In this document: piece after piece, positions 17,501-28,829 of the stretch
Layout: the number at the start of each line of letters is the position of its first letter
How positions within the stretch are numbered: position 1 is the first letter of the stretch
Assembly (NCBI RefSeq): GCF_000299575.1
Contig: NZ_AMGO01000052.1
Location: forward strand, 1 to 64,000
Length of the DNA stretch: 64,000 nucleotides
Origin: Oceaniovalibus guishaninsula JLT2003
GTDB taxonomy: Bacteria; Pseudomonadota; Alphaproteobacteria; Rhodobacterales; Rhodobacteraceae
Direction: 5' to 3'
The notes under the pieces: model-generated
Seen by the model: only the letters and a program-made list of their open reading frames with translations
Told to the model about the DNA's origin: nothing
Databases searched by the model: none
Position numbers and translations under genes: made by a program

Positions 17501-18059
17501 CGAACAGGTCCAGCCGGATCGGCCCCTCGTCCTTGCCGCCCTGCCCCGGCGCCCAGATGTCGATGATGCCGCCGCGAATGGCGTAGTCGCCCGGCTCCAT
17601 CACCGTGGGCGCCTGCGTAAAGCCCATGCGCACCAGAAACCGGCGCAAAGCGTCCTCGTCCAGCCGGTCGCCGACGCGCGCGGTAAAGGCGGCGTCGCGC
17701 AACGTGTCGCGCGCCGGCACCCGCTGCGTCGCGGCGGCCACCGTCGTCAGCAAAACGAAGCGCTTGGGCATCGCATGGGTCAGCGCCGCCAGCGTCGCCA
17801 TGCGCTGGGCCGAGATGTCGGCATTGGGCGACACGCGGTCATAGGGCAGGCAATCCCAGGCGGGAAACACGAAGACCGGCAGGGCGGGGTCGAAGAACGC
17901 CAGTGCCGCCTGCATCGCCGCCAGTCGCTTGTCGTCGCGCGCGACATGGACGACCGCGCCCGATCCGCCCTTGGCGGCCCGGTCGAGTTCGGCAAGGGTC
18001 AGGCGGGCATCGAACCCTTCGGGCGCCCCGCCCAGCGTGATCTTTTCGGTCTTCGGCAT
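14553..18059 (-). CDS. mfd: Transcription-repair coupling factor Mfd
   Basis: Large DNA translocase that removes stalled RNA polymerase and recruits UvrA. 1168 residues, normal length. Order: UvrB-like N-terminal domain (about 1-350), CarD/TRCF RNA-polymerase-interaction domain (about 470-560, [20 protein letters not shown]), then a superfamily 2 helicase with Walker [21 protein letters not shown], the TRG motif region ([14 protein letters not shown]) and the C-terminal TRCF domain. An ATG at 18095 in frame would add 12 residues; 18059 gives a start like relatives ([15 protein letters not shown]). It diverges from the kinase gene. Confidence 0.97.
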   Translation of the reverse strand: MPKTEKITLGGAPEGFDARLTLAELDRAAKGGSGAVVHVARDDKRLAAMQAALAFFDPALPVFVFPAWDCLPYDRVSPNADISAQRMATLAALTHAMPKRFVLLTTVAAATQRVPARDTLRDAAFTARVGDRLDEDALRRFLVRMGFTQAPTVMEPGDYAIRGGIIDIWAPGQGGKDEGPIRLDLFGDVLDGARRFDPATQRTTDKLETVELAPVSEVILDDAAITRFRQNYRIEFGAAGTDDPLYEAVSAGRKHQGVEHWLGFFHERLETIFDYLPEATICLDDQTTPSRIARWEGIADQYDNRREAMTAKGRVDTVYKPAPPALLYLDEAGWDAATADHRTVQFHPLAQASGPGVADAGGRIGRNFAPERQQEKISLFGALADHVKAKRKTGQVIVASYSEGARERLEGLMKDEGVTGATRIRDFRDVPEGKGGLFLAVWGLEHGFEGAVKDDRLCVISEQDVLGDRLIRKTPKRRRAENFLTEAQSLSPGDLVVHVDHGVGRYQGLEVVTALGAAHECILLEYAGGDRLYLPVENIELLSRFGHEEGLLDKLGGGAWQAKKARLKQRIREIADRLIRIAAERLLRKGPILEPPTGMWEDFSARFPYEETEDQLKAIEDVMEDMASGTPMDRLIVGDVGFGKTEVAMRAAFIAAMSGTQVAVIAPTTLLARQHFKSFSDRFRGFPVEVRQLSRFVSAKDATLARQRIANGTCDIVIGTHALLSKSVKFKNLGLMIVDEEQHFGVNHKERLKQLRTDVHVLTLTATPIPRTLQLSLTGVRDLSIIGTPPVDRLAIRTYVSEFDTITVREALLREHYRGGQSFVVVPRIKDLPEMEAFLRDQVPEITFVTANGQMAAGELDDRMNAFYDGAYDVLLATTIVESGLDIPTANTMIVHRADMFGLAQLYQIRGRVGRAKTRAYAYLTTKPRAKLTPAAEKRLRVLGSLDTLGAGFTLASQDLDIRGAGNLVGEEQSGNIREVGYELYQSMLEDAIAKLKSGEFDGLDGIGNDDGWSPQINLGVPVLIPEEYVPDLDVRLGLYRRLADLTTKVELEGFAAELIDRFGKLPREVNTLLLVVRIKAECKRAGIARLDAGPKGATIQFHNDKYANPAGLVQFIEAQKGAAKVKDNKIVVRHDWPKESDRIKGCFAVAQDLARHLKGEREKAKAG

Positions 18060-18192
18060 GGAAAAGGCAGGTATAGGGCGCGCCGACCGTGTCAATCGCG
18101 ATTCGGCAAAATACCACGCATCCGCGACGCTTTGCGGATGACCGCGTCCGGCTTTCGTCCTAAAGTTGGCTCTGTAACAGCCCAGCAGAAAG

Positions 18193-19340
18193 ATGCCTAT
18201 GCGTGCGCCGGCCCACCCGCGCCAGGATGATCGGCTGATCGCCCTGGCAAGCTATGAGATCCTCGATACCGACCGCGAAGCCGAATTTGACGAGGTCGTC
18301 GATCTGACCGCCAGAATTTGCGACGCGCCTATTTCGGTCGTCAACCTGATCGACGCCGGCCGTCAGTGGTTCAAGGCCGAGACAGGGCTTGGCGTGCGCG
18401 AAACGCCGCTGGACAGCTCGCTCTGCTCGCATGCCATCCTTGAGCACGATTTCGTCGAGATCGAGGATACGCTGGCCGATCCGCGCATGGCCGACAATCC
18501 CCTTTGTCTCGGGGACCGCGGGCTGCGATTCTATGCCGGCGCGCTGTTGCGGTCCGATCAGGGCCTGCCCATCGGGACGCTCTGCGTTCTGGATTATCGC
18601 CCCCGGCGATTGACCGACCTGCAACGCGACACGATGCGGATCCTCGCCGGCCAGGTGATGGCGCGGCTCGACCTGCGGCGCGCGCTGGCCCATGCGGACA
18701 TGCTGCGCAAGGAAGTCGATCACCGGGTGAAGAATTCGCTGACCTCGCTGGCCTCTCTGGCGCGGATCCAGGGCCGCGTCTCGGTGCAGGCCGAGACGCG
18801 CGAAGCGATGCAGACGATGGAAAATCGCATTCGCGCCGTGTCCATGCTGCATGAACAGCTTTACCGCACCGATGCCGGGTCGCGGGTCGATCTGGGCAGC
18901 TATGTCGCCAATCTGTGCGGCTATCTGGACAGCATCCGTCCCGCGAACGTGACGCTTTCACATGACGCGGTACCGATCCGCGTCTCGTCGCAAGAGGCCG
19001 CGGCAGTCGGCACGCTGGTCAACGAATTCGTCTCGAACGCGCTCAAGCATGCGTTTCCCAACAATCGGCCAGGCCATGTATCGGTGCGTGTGACCGTAGC
19101 GGCGGACGGGCGGGTCGGGATATTCTGCGCCGATGACGGCATCGGGATGCAGCGCCAGCCCGCGGCGAAACCCGGCCTTGGGATGCAGGTGGCCGAAGCG
19201 ATCTGCACGCAGCTCGGCTGTGACCTGTCGGTCGCGCCGAATGCGTCCGGGGGCGTGACCGCCAGCCTCAGCTTCCGGCCCGAAGGCGCGGGCGACGCTC
19301 AGGACGCCGAACGCCCGCCCGAACGGCAGGCCGGCGCGGC

Positions 19341-19344
<4 letters not shown>
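18193..19344 (+). CDS. GAF-domain sensor histidine kinase (HisKA_2 type)
   Basis: Cytoplasmic sensor kinase of 383 residues with no membrane helix. A GAF domain fills about 25-160. The HisKA_2 phosphoacceptor box EVDHRVKNSL (His177) follows, then an HATPase_c domain with N box NEFVSNALKHAF, ADDGIGM and GLGMQVAEA. Such kinases commonly feed general stress response or light/redox signalling in alphaproteobacteria. No response regulator is adjacent, so the partner and signal are unknown. The third codon is also ATG and could be the start. Confidence 0.9.
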
Positions 19345-20989
<1,645 letters not shown>

Positions 20990-21113
20990 CGCCGGACGGC
21001 AACATGACGCCGCGCCTTGTGTCCGGCAGGTGACACAGCGTCGCGTGGCCGCTAAGGTCCGGCGTGGAACGGCCGTCATAAGGCCGTCCGGGGCAGCACG
21101 AAAAGGGCAGACC

Positions 21114-21674
21114 ATGAACATCCTCACCCGGCGGGCGATGCTTGCAGGCGCGGCTTCGACCGCGACGCTGACGGCCGCCTGCAACAACGGCGTATCGAGC
21201 AGCGGCGCGTCCACCATCGACGCCCGCGTCCAGAGCACGCTAAACTACCTCTATTCCACCTATCCCGGCACGCAGGAACTGCGCGACAAGTCGGCCGGCC
21301 AGCTTGTCATGCCCGTCGTGACCAAGGCGGGGTTCGGGGTCGGCGGATCCTACGGGCGCGGCGCCTTGCTGGTGAACGGCAGCGTCATCGACTATTATTC
21401 GGCCACGCAGGCCAGCGTCGGATTGCAGATCGGCGCGCAGCAATACGCGCATGTGCTGTTCTTCATGACCAACGACGCGCTTTACGATTTCCGCAACTCG
21501 CCGGGCTGGGAGGCGGGCGCGAATGTCGAATATGCCGCCAACGACCGGGGCGGCAATCTGGGCACGACGACGACCACCTCGCTCAGCCCGGTGATCGCGG
21601 TGGTGTTCGGGCAGGCCGGCCTGATCGTGGGCGCCACCGTCGAGGGCACGAAATACGCGCGCATCATCCCCTGA
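21114..21674 (+). CDS. SYLF/YSC84-domain lipoprotein
   Basis: 186-residue exported protein. The N-terminus has a twin-arginine-like sequence (LTRRAMLAGAA) and a lipobox-like LTAAC (Cys23), which suggests a Tat-exported lipoprotein. The rest matches the YSC84/SYLF lipid-binding fold: AGFGVGGSYGRGALLVNG, YYSATQASVGLQIGAQQYAHVLFF and AVVFGQAGLIVGATVEGTKYARI. AAAGGG precedes the ATG. A 6-bp hairpin ACGGCC/GGCCGT (21069-21087) lies in the leader after hemB. Confidence 0.87.
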   Translation: MNILTRRAMLAGAASTATLTAACNNGVSSSGASTIDARVQSTLNYLYSTYPGTQELRDKSAGQLVMPVVTKAGFGVGGSYGRGALLVNGSVIDYYSATQASVGLQIGAQQYAHVLFFMTNDALYDFRNSPGWEAGANVEYAANDRGGNLGTTTTTSLSPVIAVVFGQAGLIVGATVEGTKYARIIP

Positions 21675-21747
21675 CATTCCGGCGCGCCGCTTGCGGCAGC
21701 GGACGGGCTGACATAGGACGGACGCGCGGATTTTGTGGGGGACGGGC

Positions 21748-23607
21748 ATGGCATCTTCGTCGAAGGCGCTGTCGAAAGCGGTGGTCTGGATCATCCTGCT
21801 GCTGCTGATCGTCGGTCTGGCGGGCTTCGGCGCGACGTCGTTCGGCGGATCGGTGCGCGAGGTCGGGTCGGTCGGCGACACGGCCATCGGCGCCGACCGC
21901 TATGCCAACGCGCTGCAACAGGAAATTGCCAGCTTCGAGGCGCAGACCGGCCAGCGCCTGACCTTCGCCGAGGCGCGCGAGGCCGGGCTGGACCAGATCG
22001 TTCTGCGCCGGCTTCTGGCGTTGGCCGCGCTGGAGGACGAGGCGCAGGATCTGGCGCTGTCGGTCGGCGACGAGCAGGTCCGCCGCGACGTGCTGCGCAT
22101 CCCGGCGTTTCAGGGTCTGGACGGCACGTTCGATCGAGAGGCCTATGAATTCGCGCTCGACCGTGCAGGGCAGACCGTGGCCGAGTTCGAGGAAAGCCTG
22201 CGCTCCGAAACCGCGCGCACGCTTTTGCAGGGCGCGCTGGTGGCGGGCATCCTGCCGCCCGACATCTTCGTCGATACGCTGTATGATTATGCGCGCGAAA
22301 CCCGCGACGTGACGCTTGTGTCTTTCGGTCCGGGCGACCTCGACACGCCCATTCCCGCGCCCACCGATGCGCAGATCGAGGCGTTCTACGATGCCAACCC
22401 CAAGCTTTTCACCCTGCCCCAGCGACGTGCGCTCACCTATGCGTGGCTGACGCCCGACATGCTGACCGCCACGGTCGAGGTGGACGAGGCGACGCTGCGC
22501 CGCGCCTATGACGAGAGGCTGGCCGATTTCGTGCAGCCCGAGCGGCGGCTGGTCGAACGGCTGGTCTTCGCAGACGACGCCGCCGCCCGTCAGGCCGCCG
22601 ATGCGATCGCGGCGGGCGAGACGACGTTCGACGACCTGGTGGCGGAACGGGGCCTGTCGTCGGCCGACACGGATCTGGGCGAGGTTTCGCGCGACGATCT
22701 GGGCGACGCCGCCGATGCGGTCTTCGCGGCGCCCGCCTTGGGGATTGCGGGGCCGGCGCCGACCCCGCTCGGCCCCGCGCTTTTCCGCGTCAACGGCACC
22801 CTCGGCGCGCAGGAGACGACGTTCGAGCAGGCGCGCGAAGACCTGCGGGCGGAATACGCCGTGGCCGCCGCCCGCCGCGCCATCGAGGAGGAGGTCGAGA
22901 CGGTCGAGGATTTGCTGGCCTCGGGTGCCACGCTCGAGGAGGTCGCGCAGGAGACGCCGCTGGAACTGGGCCAGACGGTCTGGTCGGCCGAGGATGCGGG
23001 TCTCGGCGGTGCGGATATCGACGCCTATGAGGAGTTCCGCGAAAGGGCCGCCGGCATCCAGCCCGGCGATTTCCCCGAGGTCGAGATGCTGGCAGACGGC
23101 GGCATCTTCGCGCTGCACCTCGACCGGGTGATCGAGCCCGAGGTTCAGCCCCTCGCCGATGTCGAGGTGCGCGTCATCGAGGCTTGGGAGGCCGCCGAGC
23201 GCCGCGCCGTCCTGCGCGCGCGGGCCGAGCGAGCCGCAGAGGCGCTGGCGGACGGGGCCGATCCCGCAACCCTTGGCGGCACGGCCCGGACCGAGACCGA
23301 TCTGGGGCGCGACGCCTTTCTGGAAGACCTGCCGGTCGAGACCGTGACCGCGGCCTTCGCGATGGCGCCTGCCGAGGTGCGGGTGCTGGACACCGCCGAC
23401 GGCGCGCTGACCCTGCGGCTGGACCGCGTGCAGGCCCCCGACGGCGACAGCGTCGAGGCGCGCGAGGTCAAGGACGTGTTCCGCGCCCAGACCGGACAGG
23501 GCATCGCCGAGGACGTGACCGGCGCTTTCGTGACCGCGCTTCAGGCGCAAAAGGGCATCACGCTGAACGCGCAGGCGGTCAACGCCGTCAACGCGCAGTT
23601 CAACTGA
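21748..23607 (+). CDS. PpiD-like periplasmic peptidyl-prolyl isomerase / chaperone
   Basis: 619-residue membrane-anchored folding factor. A single N-terminal helix (KAVVWIILLLLIVGLAGFGAT, split at residues 9-29) is followed by a SurA_N-type chaperone segment (about 35-215) and a parvulin-like rotamase region (about 250-365, VERLVFADDAAARQAADAI). A long acidic, Ala/Glu-rich C-terminal part completes it. It matches PpiD by length and layout. Start 21748 has GGGGGACGGG before it. It is followed after 3 nt by trpE, an arrangement I know from other Rhodobacteraceae. Confidence 0.88.
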   Translation: MASSSKALSKAVVWIILLLLIVGLAGFGATSFGGSVREVGSVGDTAIGADRYANALQQEIASFEAQTGQRLTFAEAREAGLDQIVLRRLLALAALEDEAQDLALSVGDEQVRRDVLRIPAFQGLDGTFDREAYEFALDRAGQTVAEFEESLRSETARTLLQGALVAGILPPDIFVDTLYDYARETRDVTLVSFGPGDLDTPIPAPTDAQIEAFYDANPKLFTLPQRRALTYAWLTPDMLTATVEVDEATLRRAYDERLADFVQPERRLVERLVFADDAAARQAADAIAAGETTFDDLVAERGLSSADTDLGEVSRDDLGDAADAVFAAPALGIAGPAPTPLGPALFRVNGTLGAQETTFEQAREDLRAEYAVAAARRAIEEEVETVEDLLASGATLEEVAQETPLELGQTVWSAEDAGLGGADIDAYEEFRERAAGIQPGDFPEVEMLADGGIFALHLDRVIEPEVQPLADVEVRVIEAWEAAERRAVLRARAERAAEALADGADPATLGGTARTETDLGRDAFLEDLPVETVTAAFAMAPAEVRVLDTADGALTLRLDRVQAPDGDSVEAREVKDVFRAQTGQGIAEDVTGAFVTALQAQKGITLNAQAVNAVNAQFN

Positions 23608-23610
23608 TCC

Positions 23611-25122
23611 ATGCGCCCCAGTCCCGACTTCGAGACCTTCGCCTCGGCCCATGCGCGCGGCGACAATCAGGTCGTCCACCTGCGCCTGGCAGCCGATCTC
23701 GACACGCCTGTTTCGCTGATGATGAAGCTGGGCGGCGCGGGGCGCGACACCTTCTTGCTGGAGTCGGTCACGGGCGGCGAGATCCGCGGCCGCTATTCCA
23801 TCATCGGACTGAAGCCGGATCTGATCTGGGAATGCCGTGGAACCATGGCGCGGACGAACCGGCAGGCCCGCTTCGACCCCGATGCGTTCGTGGACGATGA
23901 CCGTCCCCCGCTCGAATCCCTGCGTGCGCTGATCGCCGAATCGCGGATCGTGCTGCCGTCCGGTCTGCCGGCGGCCTCGGCGGGGCTGTTCGGCTATCTG
24001 GGCTACGACATGGTGCGGCTGGTAGAGGATTTACCGCTGGCCAATCCCGACCCGCTGGGCGTGCCCGACGCCGTGTTGCTGCGGCCGTCGGTGATCGTCG
24101 TGCTGGACGGCGTGAAGGGCGATGTCATCGTCGTGGCGCCGGTCTGGGCGGGGTCGGGCCTGACCGCCAAGGCGGCCTTCGCGCAGGCGGCCGAACGCGT
24201 GATGGATGCGGTGCGCGATCTCGACCGGCCGATCCCGGCCGCGCTTGCCGTCGCGGCAGCGCCCGCATCGGTGGCGGACCCGGTGTCGAACTTCACGCAT
24301 GCGGGCTATCTGGATGCCGTGCGCCGTGCCAAGGAATACATCGCGGCCGGCGACATCTTCCAGGTGGTCCCCTCGCAACGCTGGTCGCAGCCCTTCGCGC
24401 AATCGTCCTTCGCGCTTTACCGGTCGTTGCGGCGCACCAATCCGTCGCCCTTCATGTTCCATTTCGACTTCGGCGGCTTCCAGGTGGTCGGCGCCAGCCC
24501 CGAGATACTGGTCCGGGTGATGGACGGACAGGTGACGATCCGCCCCATCGCGGGAACGCGCCCGCGCGGCGCCACCCCCGACGAGGATCGCGCGCTGGAA
24601 GCGGATTTGCTGGCCGATCCCAAGGAACTGGCCGAGCATCTGATGCTGCTCGATCTGGGGCGCAACGATGTGGGGCGCGTTGCGCGCATCGGCACCGTCC
24701 GCCCGACCGAGGAATTCACCGTCGAACGCTATAGCCACGTCATGCACATCGTCTCGAATGTGGTCGGCGAACTGGCCGAGGGACAGGATGCGCTTTCGGC
24801 GCTGCTGGCCGGATTGCCCGCCGGAACGGTGTCGGGCGCGCCGAAGATCCGCGCGATGCAGATCATCGACGAGCTAGAGCCGGAGAAGCGCGGTATCTAT
24901 AGCGGCGGCGTCGGCTATTTCAGCGCCGGTGGTGACATGGACATGTGCATCGCGCTGCGCACGGCGGTGGTCAAGGACGGCACGCTGCACATCCAGGCCG
25001 GAGGCGGCGTCGTGCATGACAGCGATCCCGAAGCCGAATACCGCGAAACGGTCGCAAAAAGCCGCGCCATCCGCCGCGCCGCCGAGGATGCGGGCCGCTT
25101 CGACACGACGCGCAATTCCTGA
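23611..25122 (+). CDS. trpE: Anthranilate synthase component I
   Basis: Makes anthranilate from chorismate with the glutamine amidotransferase TrpG, first step of tryptophan synthesis. 503 residues. The LLES motif at residues 49-52 marks the tryptophan feedback site. The chorismate-binding domain carries IAGTRPRGATPDED, HLMLLDLGRNDVGRVA, GTVSGAPKIRAMQIIDELEP and GIYSGGVGYF. It lies directly behind the PpiD-like gene with no room for a trp leader peptide, so any attenuation must act further upstream. trpG/trpD are not in the window. Confidence 0.97.
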   Translation: MRPSPDFETFASAHARGDNQVVHLRLAADLDTPVSLMMKLGGAGRDTFLLESVTGGEIRGRYSIIGLKPDLIWECRGTMARTNRQARFDPDAFVDDDRPPLESLRALIAESRIVLPSGLPAASAGLFGYLGYDMVRLVEDLPLANPDPLGVPDAVLLRPSVIVVLDGVKGDVIVVAPVWAGSGLTAKAAFAQAAERVMDAVRDLDRPIPAALAVAAAPASVADPVSNFTHAGYLDAVRRAKEYIAAGDIFQVVPSQRWSQPFAQSSFALYRSLRRTNPSPFMFHFDFGGFQVVGASPEILVRVMDGQVTIRPIAGTRPRGATPDEDRALEADLLADPKELAEHLMLLDLGRNDVGRVARIGTVRPTEEFTVERYSHVMHIVSNVVGELAEGQDALSALLAGLPAGTVSGAPKIRAMQIIDELEPEKRGIYSGGVGYFSAGGDMDMCIALRTAVVKDGTLHIQAGGGVVHDSDPEAEYRETVAKSRAIRRAAEDAGRFDTTRNS

Positions 25123-25127
25123 CGCCC

Positions 25128-26000
25128 TCAGCCCAGGCGGCGCAACCGCTCGATCAGCGCGGACGTGTCCCAGCGCGCGCCGCCCATGTTCTGAACGTCC
25201 TTGTAGAACTGATCGACCAGCGCCGTCACCGGCAGCGCCGCGCCCGTCTCGTCGGCGGTCTGCAAGCAGATGCCCAGATCCTTGCGCATCCAGCTTACGG
25301 CGAACCCATGCTCGAACTGGCCGGCCAGCATCGTCTGATGGCGGTTCTGCATCTGCCACGACCCGGCCGCGCCCTGGCTGATGACCTCGACCACCGCAGC
25401 GCCGTCGAGGCCGGCCTTCTCGGCGAAATGCAGCGCCTCGCTCAGGCCTTGGACCAGCCCGGCGATGGCGATCTGGTTGCACATCTTCGTCATCTGCCCT
25501 GCCCCCGTCTCGCCCAGACGGCGGCAGATTTTGGCATAGGCGTCGATGACGGGTTCGGCGCGCGCGAAGGCATCCGCATCGCCGCCGCACATCACCGACA
25601 GCGCGCCGTTCTCGGCCCCCGCCTGCCCGCCCGAGATCGGCGCATCGACATAGCCGATGCCGCGCTGCGCGGCTTCTGCCGCCAGTTCGCGCGTCACGGC
25701 GGCAGAAACCGTGGTGTGATCGACAAGGATCGCGCCTGCCTTCATGCCCGCGAAAGCGCCCTCGCCGCCGGTGCAGACGGCGCGCAGATCGTCGTCGTTG
25801 CCCACGCAGGTCATCACGAAATCGGCACCGTCCGCCGCACCCCGCGGCGTCGGCGCGCTGCTGCCGCCGTGTTCCCGCACCCACGCATCGGCCTTGGCCG
25901 CCGTTCTGTTGTAGACGGTTACATCGTGGCCCGCGTGAACGAGATGGCCTGCCATCGGGTATCCCATCACCCCCAGCCCCAGAAACGCCACTTTCGCCAT
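25128..26000 (-). CDS. NAD(P)-dependent beta-hydroxyacid dehydrogenase (3-hydroxyisobutyrate dehydrogenase family)
   Basis: 290 residues. N-terminal Rossmann motif FLGLGVMGYPMAGHL (residues 6-20), substrate motif DAPISGGQAGAENG near 120-133, and the catalytic Lys in GAGQMTKMCNQ near 170. The family oxidises 3-hydroxyisobutyrate, tartronate semialdehyde or glyoxylate-type substrates; the exact one cannot be assigned. No valine-catabolism genes are adjacent. It converges on trpE (5 nt between stops) and diverges from the acylase gene. Confidence 0.9.
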   Translation of the reverse strand: MAKVAFLGLGVMGYPMAGHLVHAGHDVTVYNRTAAKADAWVREHGGSSAPTPRGAADGADFVMTCVGNDDDLRAVCTGGEGAFAGMKAGAILVDHTTVSAAVTRELAAEAAQRGIGYVDAPISGGQAGAENGALSVMCGGDADAFARAEPVIDAYAKICRRLGETGAGQMTKMCNQIAIAGLVQGLSEALHFAEKAGLDGAAVVEVISQGAAGSWQMQNRHQTMLAGQFEHGFAVSWMRKDLGICLQTADETGAALPVTALVDQFYKDVQNMGGARWDTSALIERLRRLG

Positions 26001-26104
26001 ACCTTCACCTCGCCTTGCGGATTGTCTAAGCCCGTGCCGTCGGCGACCTGTCTGACTATACCCGCGCGCCCGGTCAACCGGGGTGCCGTCCGCCCGGAGG
26101 TTCG

Positions 26105-28588
26105 ATGATCGCCACCTTTCGATGGTCGCTGCGCATTTTTGCCGGTCTGGCGCTGCTGGCGTTGCTGGCGGGCGCGCTGGCCTACTGGTTCGCGGCGCGG
26201 TCGCTGCCCGATTACGATACCACGGTCGAAGTCGAGGGGCTGACCGCCCCGGTCGAGATCGTGCGCGACAATGCGGATGTGCCGCATATCTTCGGCGACA
26301 GCGATCCCGACGTGTTCTTCGGGCTGGGCTTCACGCACGCGCAGGACCGGCTGTGGCAGATGACGCTGATGCGCCGCACCGCGCAGGGCCGGTTGAGCGA
26401 GATCTTCGGCCAGCGCACGCTGAAGACCGACGAATTGCTGCGCCGGCTGGATATCTACAACCTCGCCAGCCAGTCGGTAGCGGCGCAGTCGCCCGAAACG
26501 CTGGCAGCCCTCGACGCCTATGCGGCCGGGGTCAACGCGTGGCTGGCGCAGGTCAACACCGGCGCGCGCGGCCGGGGCGCGCCCGAATTCTGGCTGTTTC
26601 CGCCCGAAATAGCGCCTTGGCAGCCAGCCGATTCGCTGGCGATCCTCAAATTGATGGGCCTGCAACTTTCGTCGCACCTGACCGAGGAAGTTCTGCGCGC
26701 CCGCGTCAGCCTGGCGCTGGAGGACGAGGCCCGCATCGAGGACATCATGCCCGATGTTCCCGGCCCCGGCATCGCGTCCCTGCCCCCCTATGCGGCGCTG
26801 GTTCCAGATGCGCCCGGACTGCCCGGCGGCACGGCGGACAGGAAGACGGATTATGCCGATTTCCTGTCGCCGGTCGCACGCCGGGGCCTGGGCGGCGCAT
26901 CCAACATCTGGGCCGCGGCGCCCGACCGGTCCGCGACGGGCGGGACGCTGCTGGCGAACGATCCACATCTGGGGTTCACCGCCCCGTCGATCTGGTATCT
27001 GGCGCGGATCGAGCTGCGTTCGGGCGGCGTCATCGGCGCGACGCTACCGGGCATTCCCGCGGTCCTGCTGGGACGCAGCGCGGATCTGGGTTGGGGGCTG
27101 ACCTCGTCCTATCTCGACGATCAGGACGTTCATATCGAAAAGGTCGATCCCGACGATCCGCAGCGGCTGCTGACGCCCGAAGGATACCGGCCGATGCGCA
27201 CGCGGTCGTCGATCATCCGGGTCAAGGATTCGGCCCCCGTCACCGTGACGCTGCGCTGGTCCGAGAACGGTCCGATCCTGCCCGGATCGCATTTTGACCT
27301 GGCCGCCGTCACGCCGCCCGGCCACGTCGCGTCGCTGGCCTGGACCGTGCTGTCGCCTGCCGACACGTCGATGACGGCGGCCATGGATCTGATGCAGTCC
27401 AGGACGGTTGCCGACGGCATCGCCGCCGCCGAGGGCTTCATCGCGCCCAGCCAGAACCTGGTGCTGGCGGACCGCCGGACGATTGCCATGAAGACCATCG
27501 GCGCGATGCCCCGCCGCGACGAGGCCCATCAAAGCATGGGCCGGCTGCCGACCCCCGGCTGGCTGCCGCAGAACCGTTGGGACGGCCGGCTGCCCTACGC
27601 CGACAATCCCGAATTCGTCGATCCCGAAGGCGGCATACTGGGCAACACCAACAACAAGATGATCGACCGACCCTTTCCGGGGCATGTCTCCTTCGCGTGG
27701 GGCGATACCCAGCGGATCCAGCGATGGCGCCGATTGATGCAGACGCGCGAGGTTCATACCCGCGAAAGCTTCATCGAGGCGCAGCTCGACACCGTCAGTT
27801 TCACCGCGCGGTCGCTGCTGCCGCTCATCGGCGCCGATCTGTGGTATACCGGCGAGGCGGCGCCGGACGGCACCCCCGAACGGCTGCGCCAGCGCGCGCT
27901 CGATCTGCTGGCGAGCTGGAACGGCGAGATGAACGAACACCTGCCCGAACCGCTGATCTATGCCGCGTGGCTGCGCGCGCTTCAGTCGCGGCTGATCGAG
28001 GACGAGCTGGGGCCGCTGGCGGCGCAGTTCACCCATGTCGAGCCATTGTTCATTGAACGCGTCTATCGCGATATCGACGGCGCGGCGGCGTGGTGCGACG
28101 TGATCCAGTCCGCCGCCGTCGAGAGCTGTCTCGACATGGCGCGGCTGGCGCTGGACGATGCGCTGATCTGGATTGCCGAGGAATACGGCACGTCGCTGGA
28201 AAGCCTGCGCTGGGGGGATGCGCACCAGGCCATGCAGGATCATCCGGTTCTGGGCGACATCCGCGGGCTGGGGTGGCTGGTGAACATCCGCCAGTCGACC
28301 AGCGGCGGCGACAACACGCTGCTGCGCGGCCGCACCAAGGGAACCGATCCGCATCCATTCTTCAACGTCCACGGGGCGGGATATCGCGGCGTCTACGATT
28401 TCGCCGATCCCGACAGTTCGGTCTTCGTGATCTCGACCGGCCAGTCCGGGCATCCTCTGTCGCGGCATTACGACGATCTGGGCGAATTGTGGCGGCGCGG
28501 CGAATACATCCCCATGTCGCTCGACCCCGATCTGGCGCGGGCAGCCAGTGTCGGCATCACCCATCTGCAACCGGCGAAGTCCGAATAG
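26105..28588 (+). CDS. Penicillin acylase family Ntn hydrolase
   Basis: Exported or membrane-anchored amide hydrolase of 827 residues. One N-terminal helix (about 10-30) precedes the alpha chain. Autocatalytic processing would expose Ser266 in GGASNIW, the SNxW start of the beta chain. GIPAVLLGRSADLGWGLT and the NNKMIDRPFPGHVSF region are family motifs. Members hydrolyse penicillin side chains or acyl-homoserine lactones; nothing here decides the substrate. A long spacer and a hairpin terminator follow. Confidence 0.9.
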   Translation: MIATFRWSLRIFAGLALLALLAGALAYWFAARSLPDYDTTVEVEGLTAPVEIVRDNADVPHIFGDSDPDVFFGLGFTHAQDRLWQMTLMRRTAQGRLSEIFGQRTLKTDELLRRLDIYNLASQSVAAQSPETLAALDAYAAGVNAWLAQVNTGARGRGAPEFWLFPPEIAPWQPADSLAILKLMGLQLSSHLTEEVLRARVSLALEDEARIEDIMPDVPGPGIASLPPYAALVPDAPGLPGGTADRKTDYADFLSPVARRGLGGASNIWAAAPDRSATGGTLLANDPHLGFTAPSIWYLARIELRSGGVIGATLPGIPAVLLGRSADLGWGLTSSYLDDQDVHIEKVDPDDPQRLLTPEGYRPMRTRSSIIRVKDSAPVTVTLRWSENGPILPGSHFDLAAVTPPGHVASLAWTVLSPADTSMTAAMDLMQSRTVADGIAAAEGFIAPSQNLVLADRRTIAMKTIGAMPRRDEAHQSMGRLPTPGWLPQNRWDGRLPYADNPEFVDPEGGILGNTNNKMIDRPFPGHVSFAWGDTQRIQRWRRLMQTREVHTRESFIEAQLDTVSFTARSLLPLIGADLWYTGEAAPDGTPERLRQRALDLLASWNGEMNEHLPEPLIYAAWLRALQSRLIEDELGPLAAQFTHVEPLFIERVYRDIDGAAAWCDVIQSAAVESCLDMARLALDDALIWIAEEYGTSLESLRWGDAHQAMQDHPVLGDIRGLGWLVNIRQSTSGGDNTLLRGRTKGTDPHPFFNVHGAGYRGVYDFADPDSSVFVISTGQSGHPLSRHYDDLGELWRRGEYIPMSLDPDLARAASVGITHLQPAKSE

Positions 28589-28696
28589 GACCGCGTCGAC
28601 GCCTGCAAGGCATTGTGCGTTGACGCCCGAAAAGTCGTCTCATACGGTCGCGCCAATGAGAAGCTGGCCAGTCCGGCAGGGAAAGCGAACGCGTCG

Positions 28697-28718
28697 AAAG
28701 GCTCCTTCGGGAGCCTTT
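28697..28718 (+). terminator. UUCG-capped terminator hairpin
   Basis: Perfect 9-bp stem AAAGGCTCC/GGAGCCTTT closed by a TTCG tetraloop, 109 nt after the acylase stop. The T run is short (TTT then CTTC). It probably ends the acylase transcript. Confidence 0.75.
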
Positions 28719-28721
28719 CTT

Positions 28722-28749
28722 CGTTCCGGGCGGCGGAAAGCCCGGAACG
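28722..28749. repeat. Second adjacent hairpin
   Basis: Perfect 10-bp stem CGTTCCGGGC/GCCCGGAACG with an 8-nt loop, starting 3 nt after the UUCG hairpin and 81 nt before the IalB gene. No T tract follows. The 241-bp gap 28589-28829 holds only these two hairpins and no credible gene. Confidence 0.6.
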
Positions 28750-28829
28750 GGACACACGCAAAATCGCACTGACACTTGCAAGCGTCCATGTTAGGGGCGC
28801 GGGGCAGTTTCATAACAGACAGGCTGACG

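Noticed and set aside
16419-18230. Long open frame on the plus strand opposite mfd
   Set aside because: It is His/Arg/Gly-rich with no motif, lies fully antisense to a clear Mfd protein and reflects GC bias at third positions.
23608-23610. trp leader peptide attenuator before trpE
   Set aside because: Only 3 nt separate trpE from the PpiD-like gene, leaving no room.
21664-23679. 671-codon open frame opposite the PpiD-like gene
   Set aside because: Shadow of a GC-rich gene; no domains and no ribosome-binding site.
28589-28829. Short overlapping ORFs on both strands after the acylase gene
   Set aside because: They run through two perfect hairpins and have no family pattern or ribosome-binding site.
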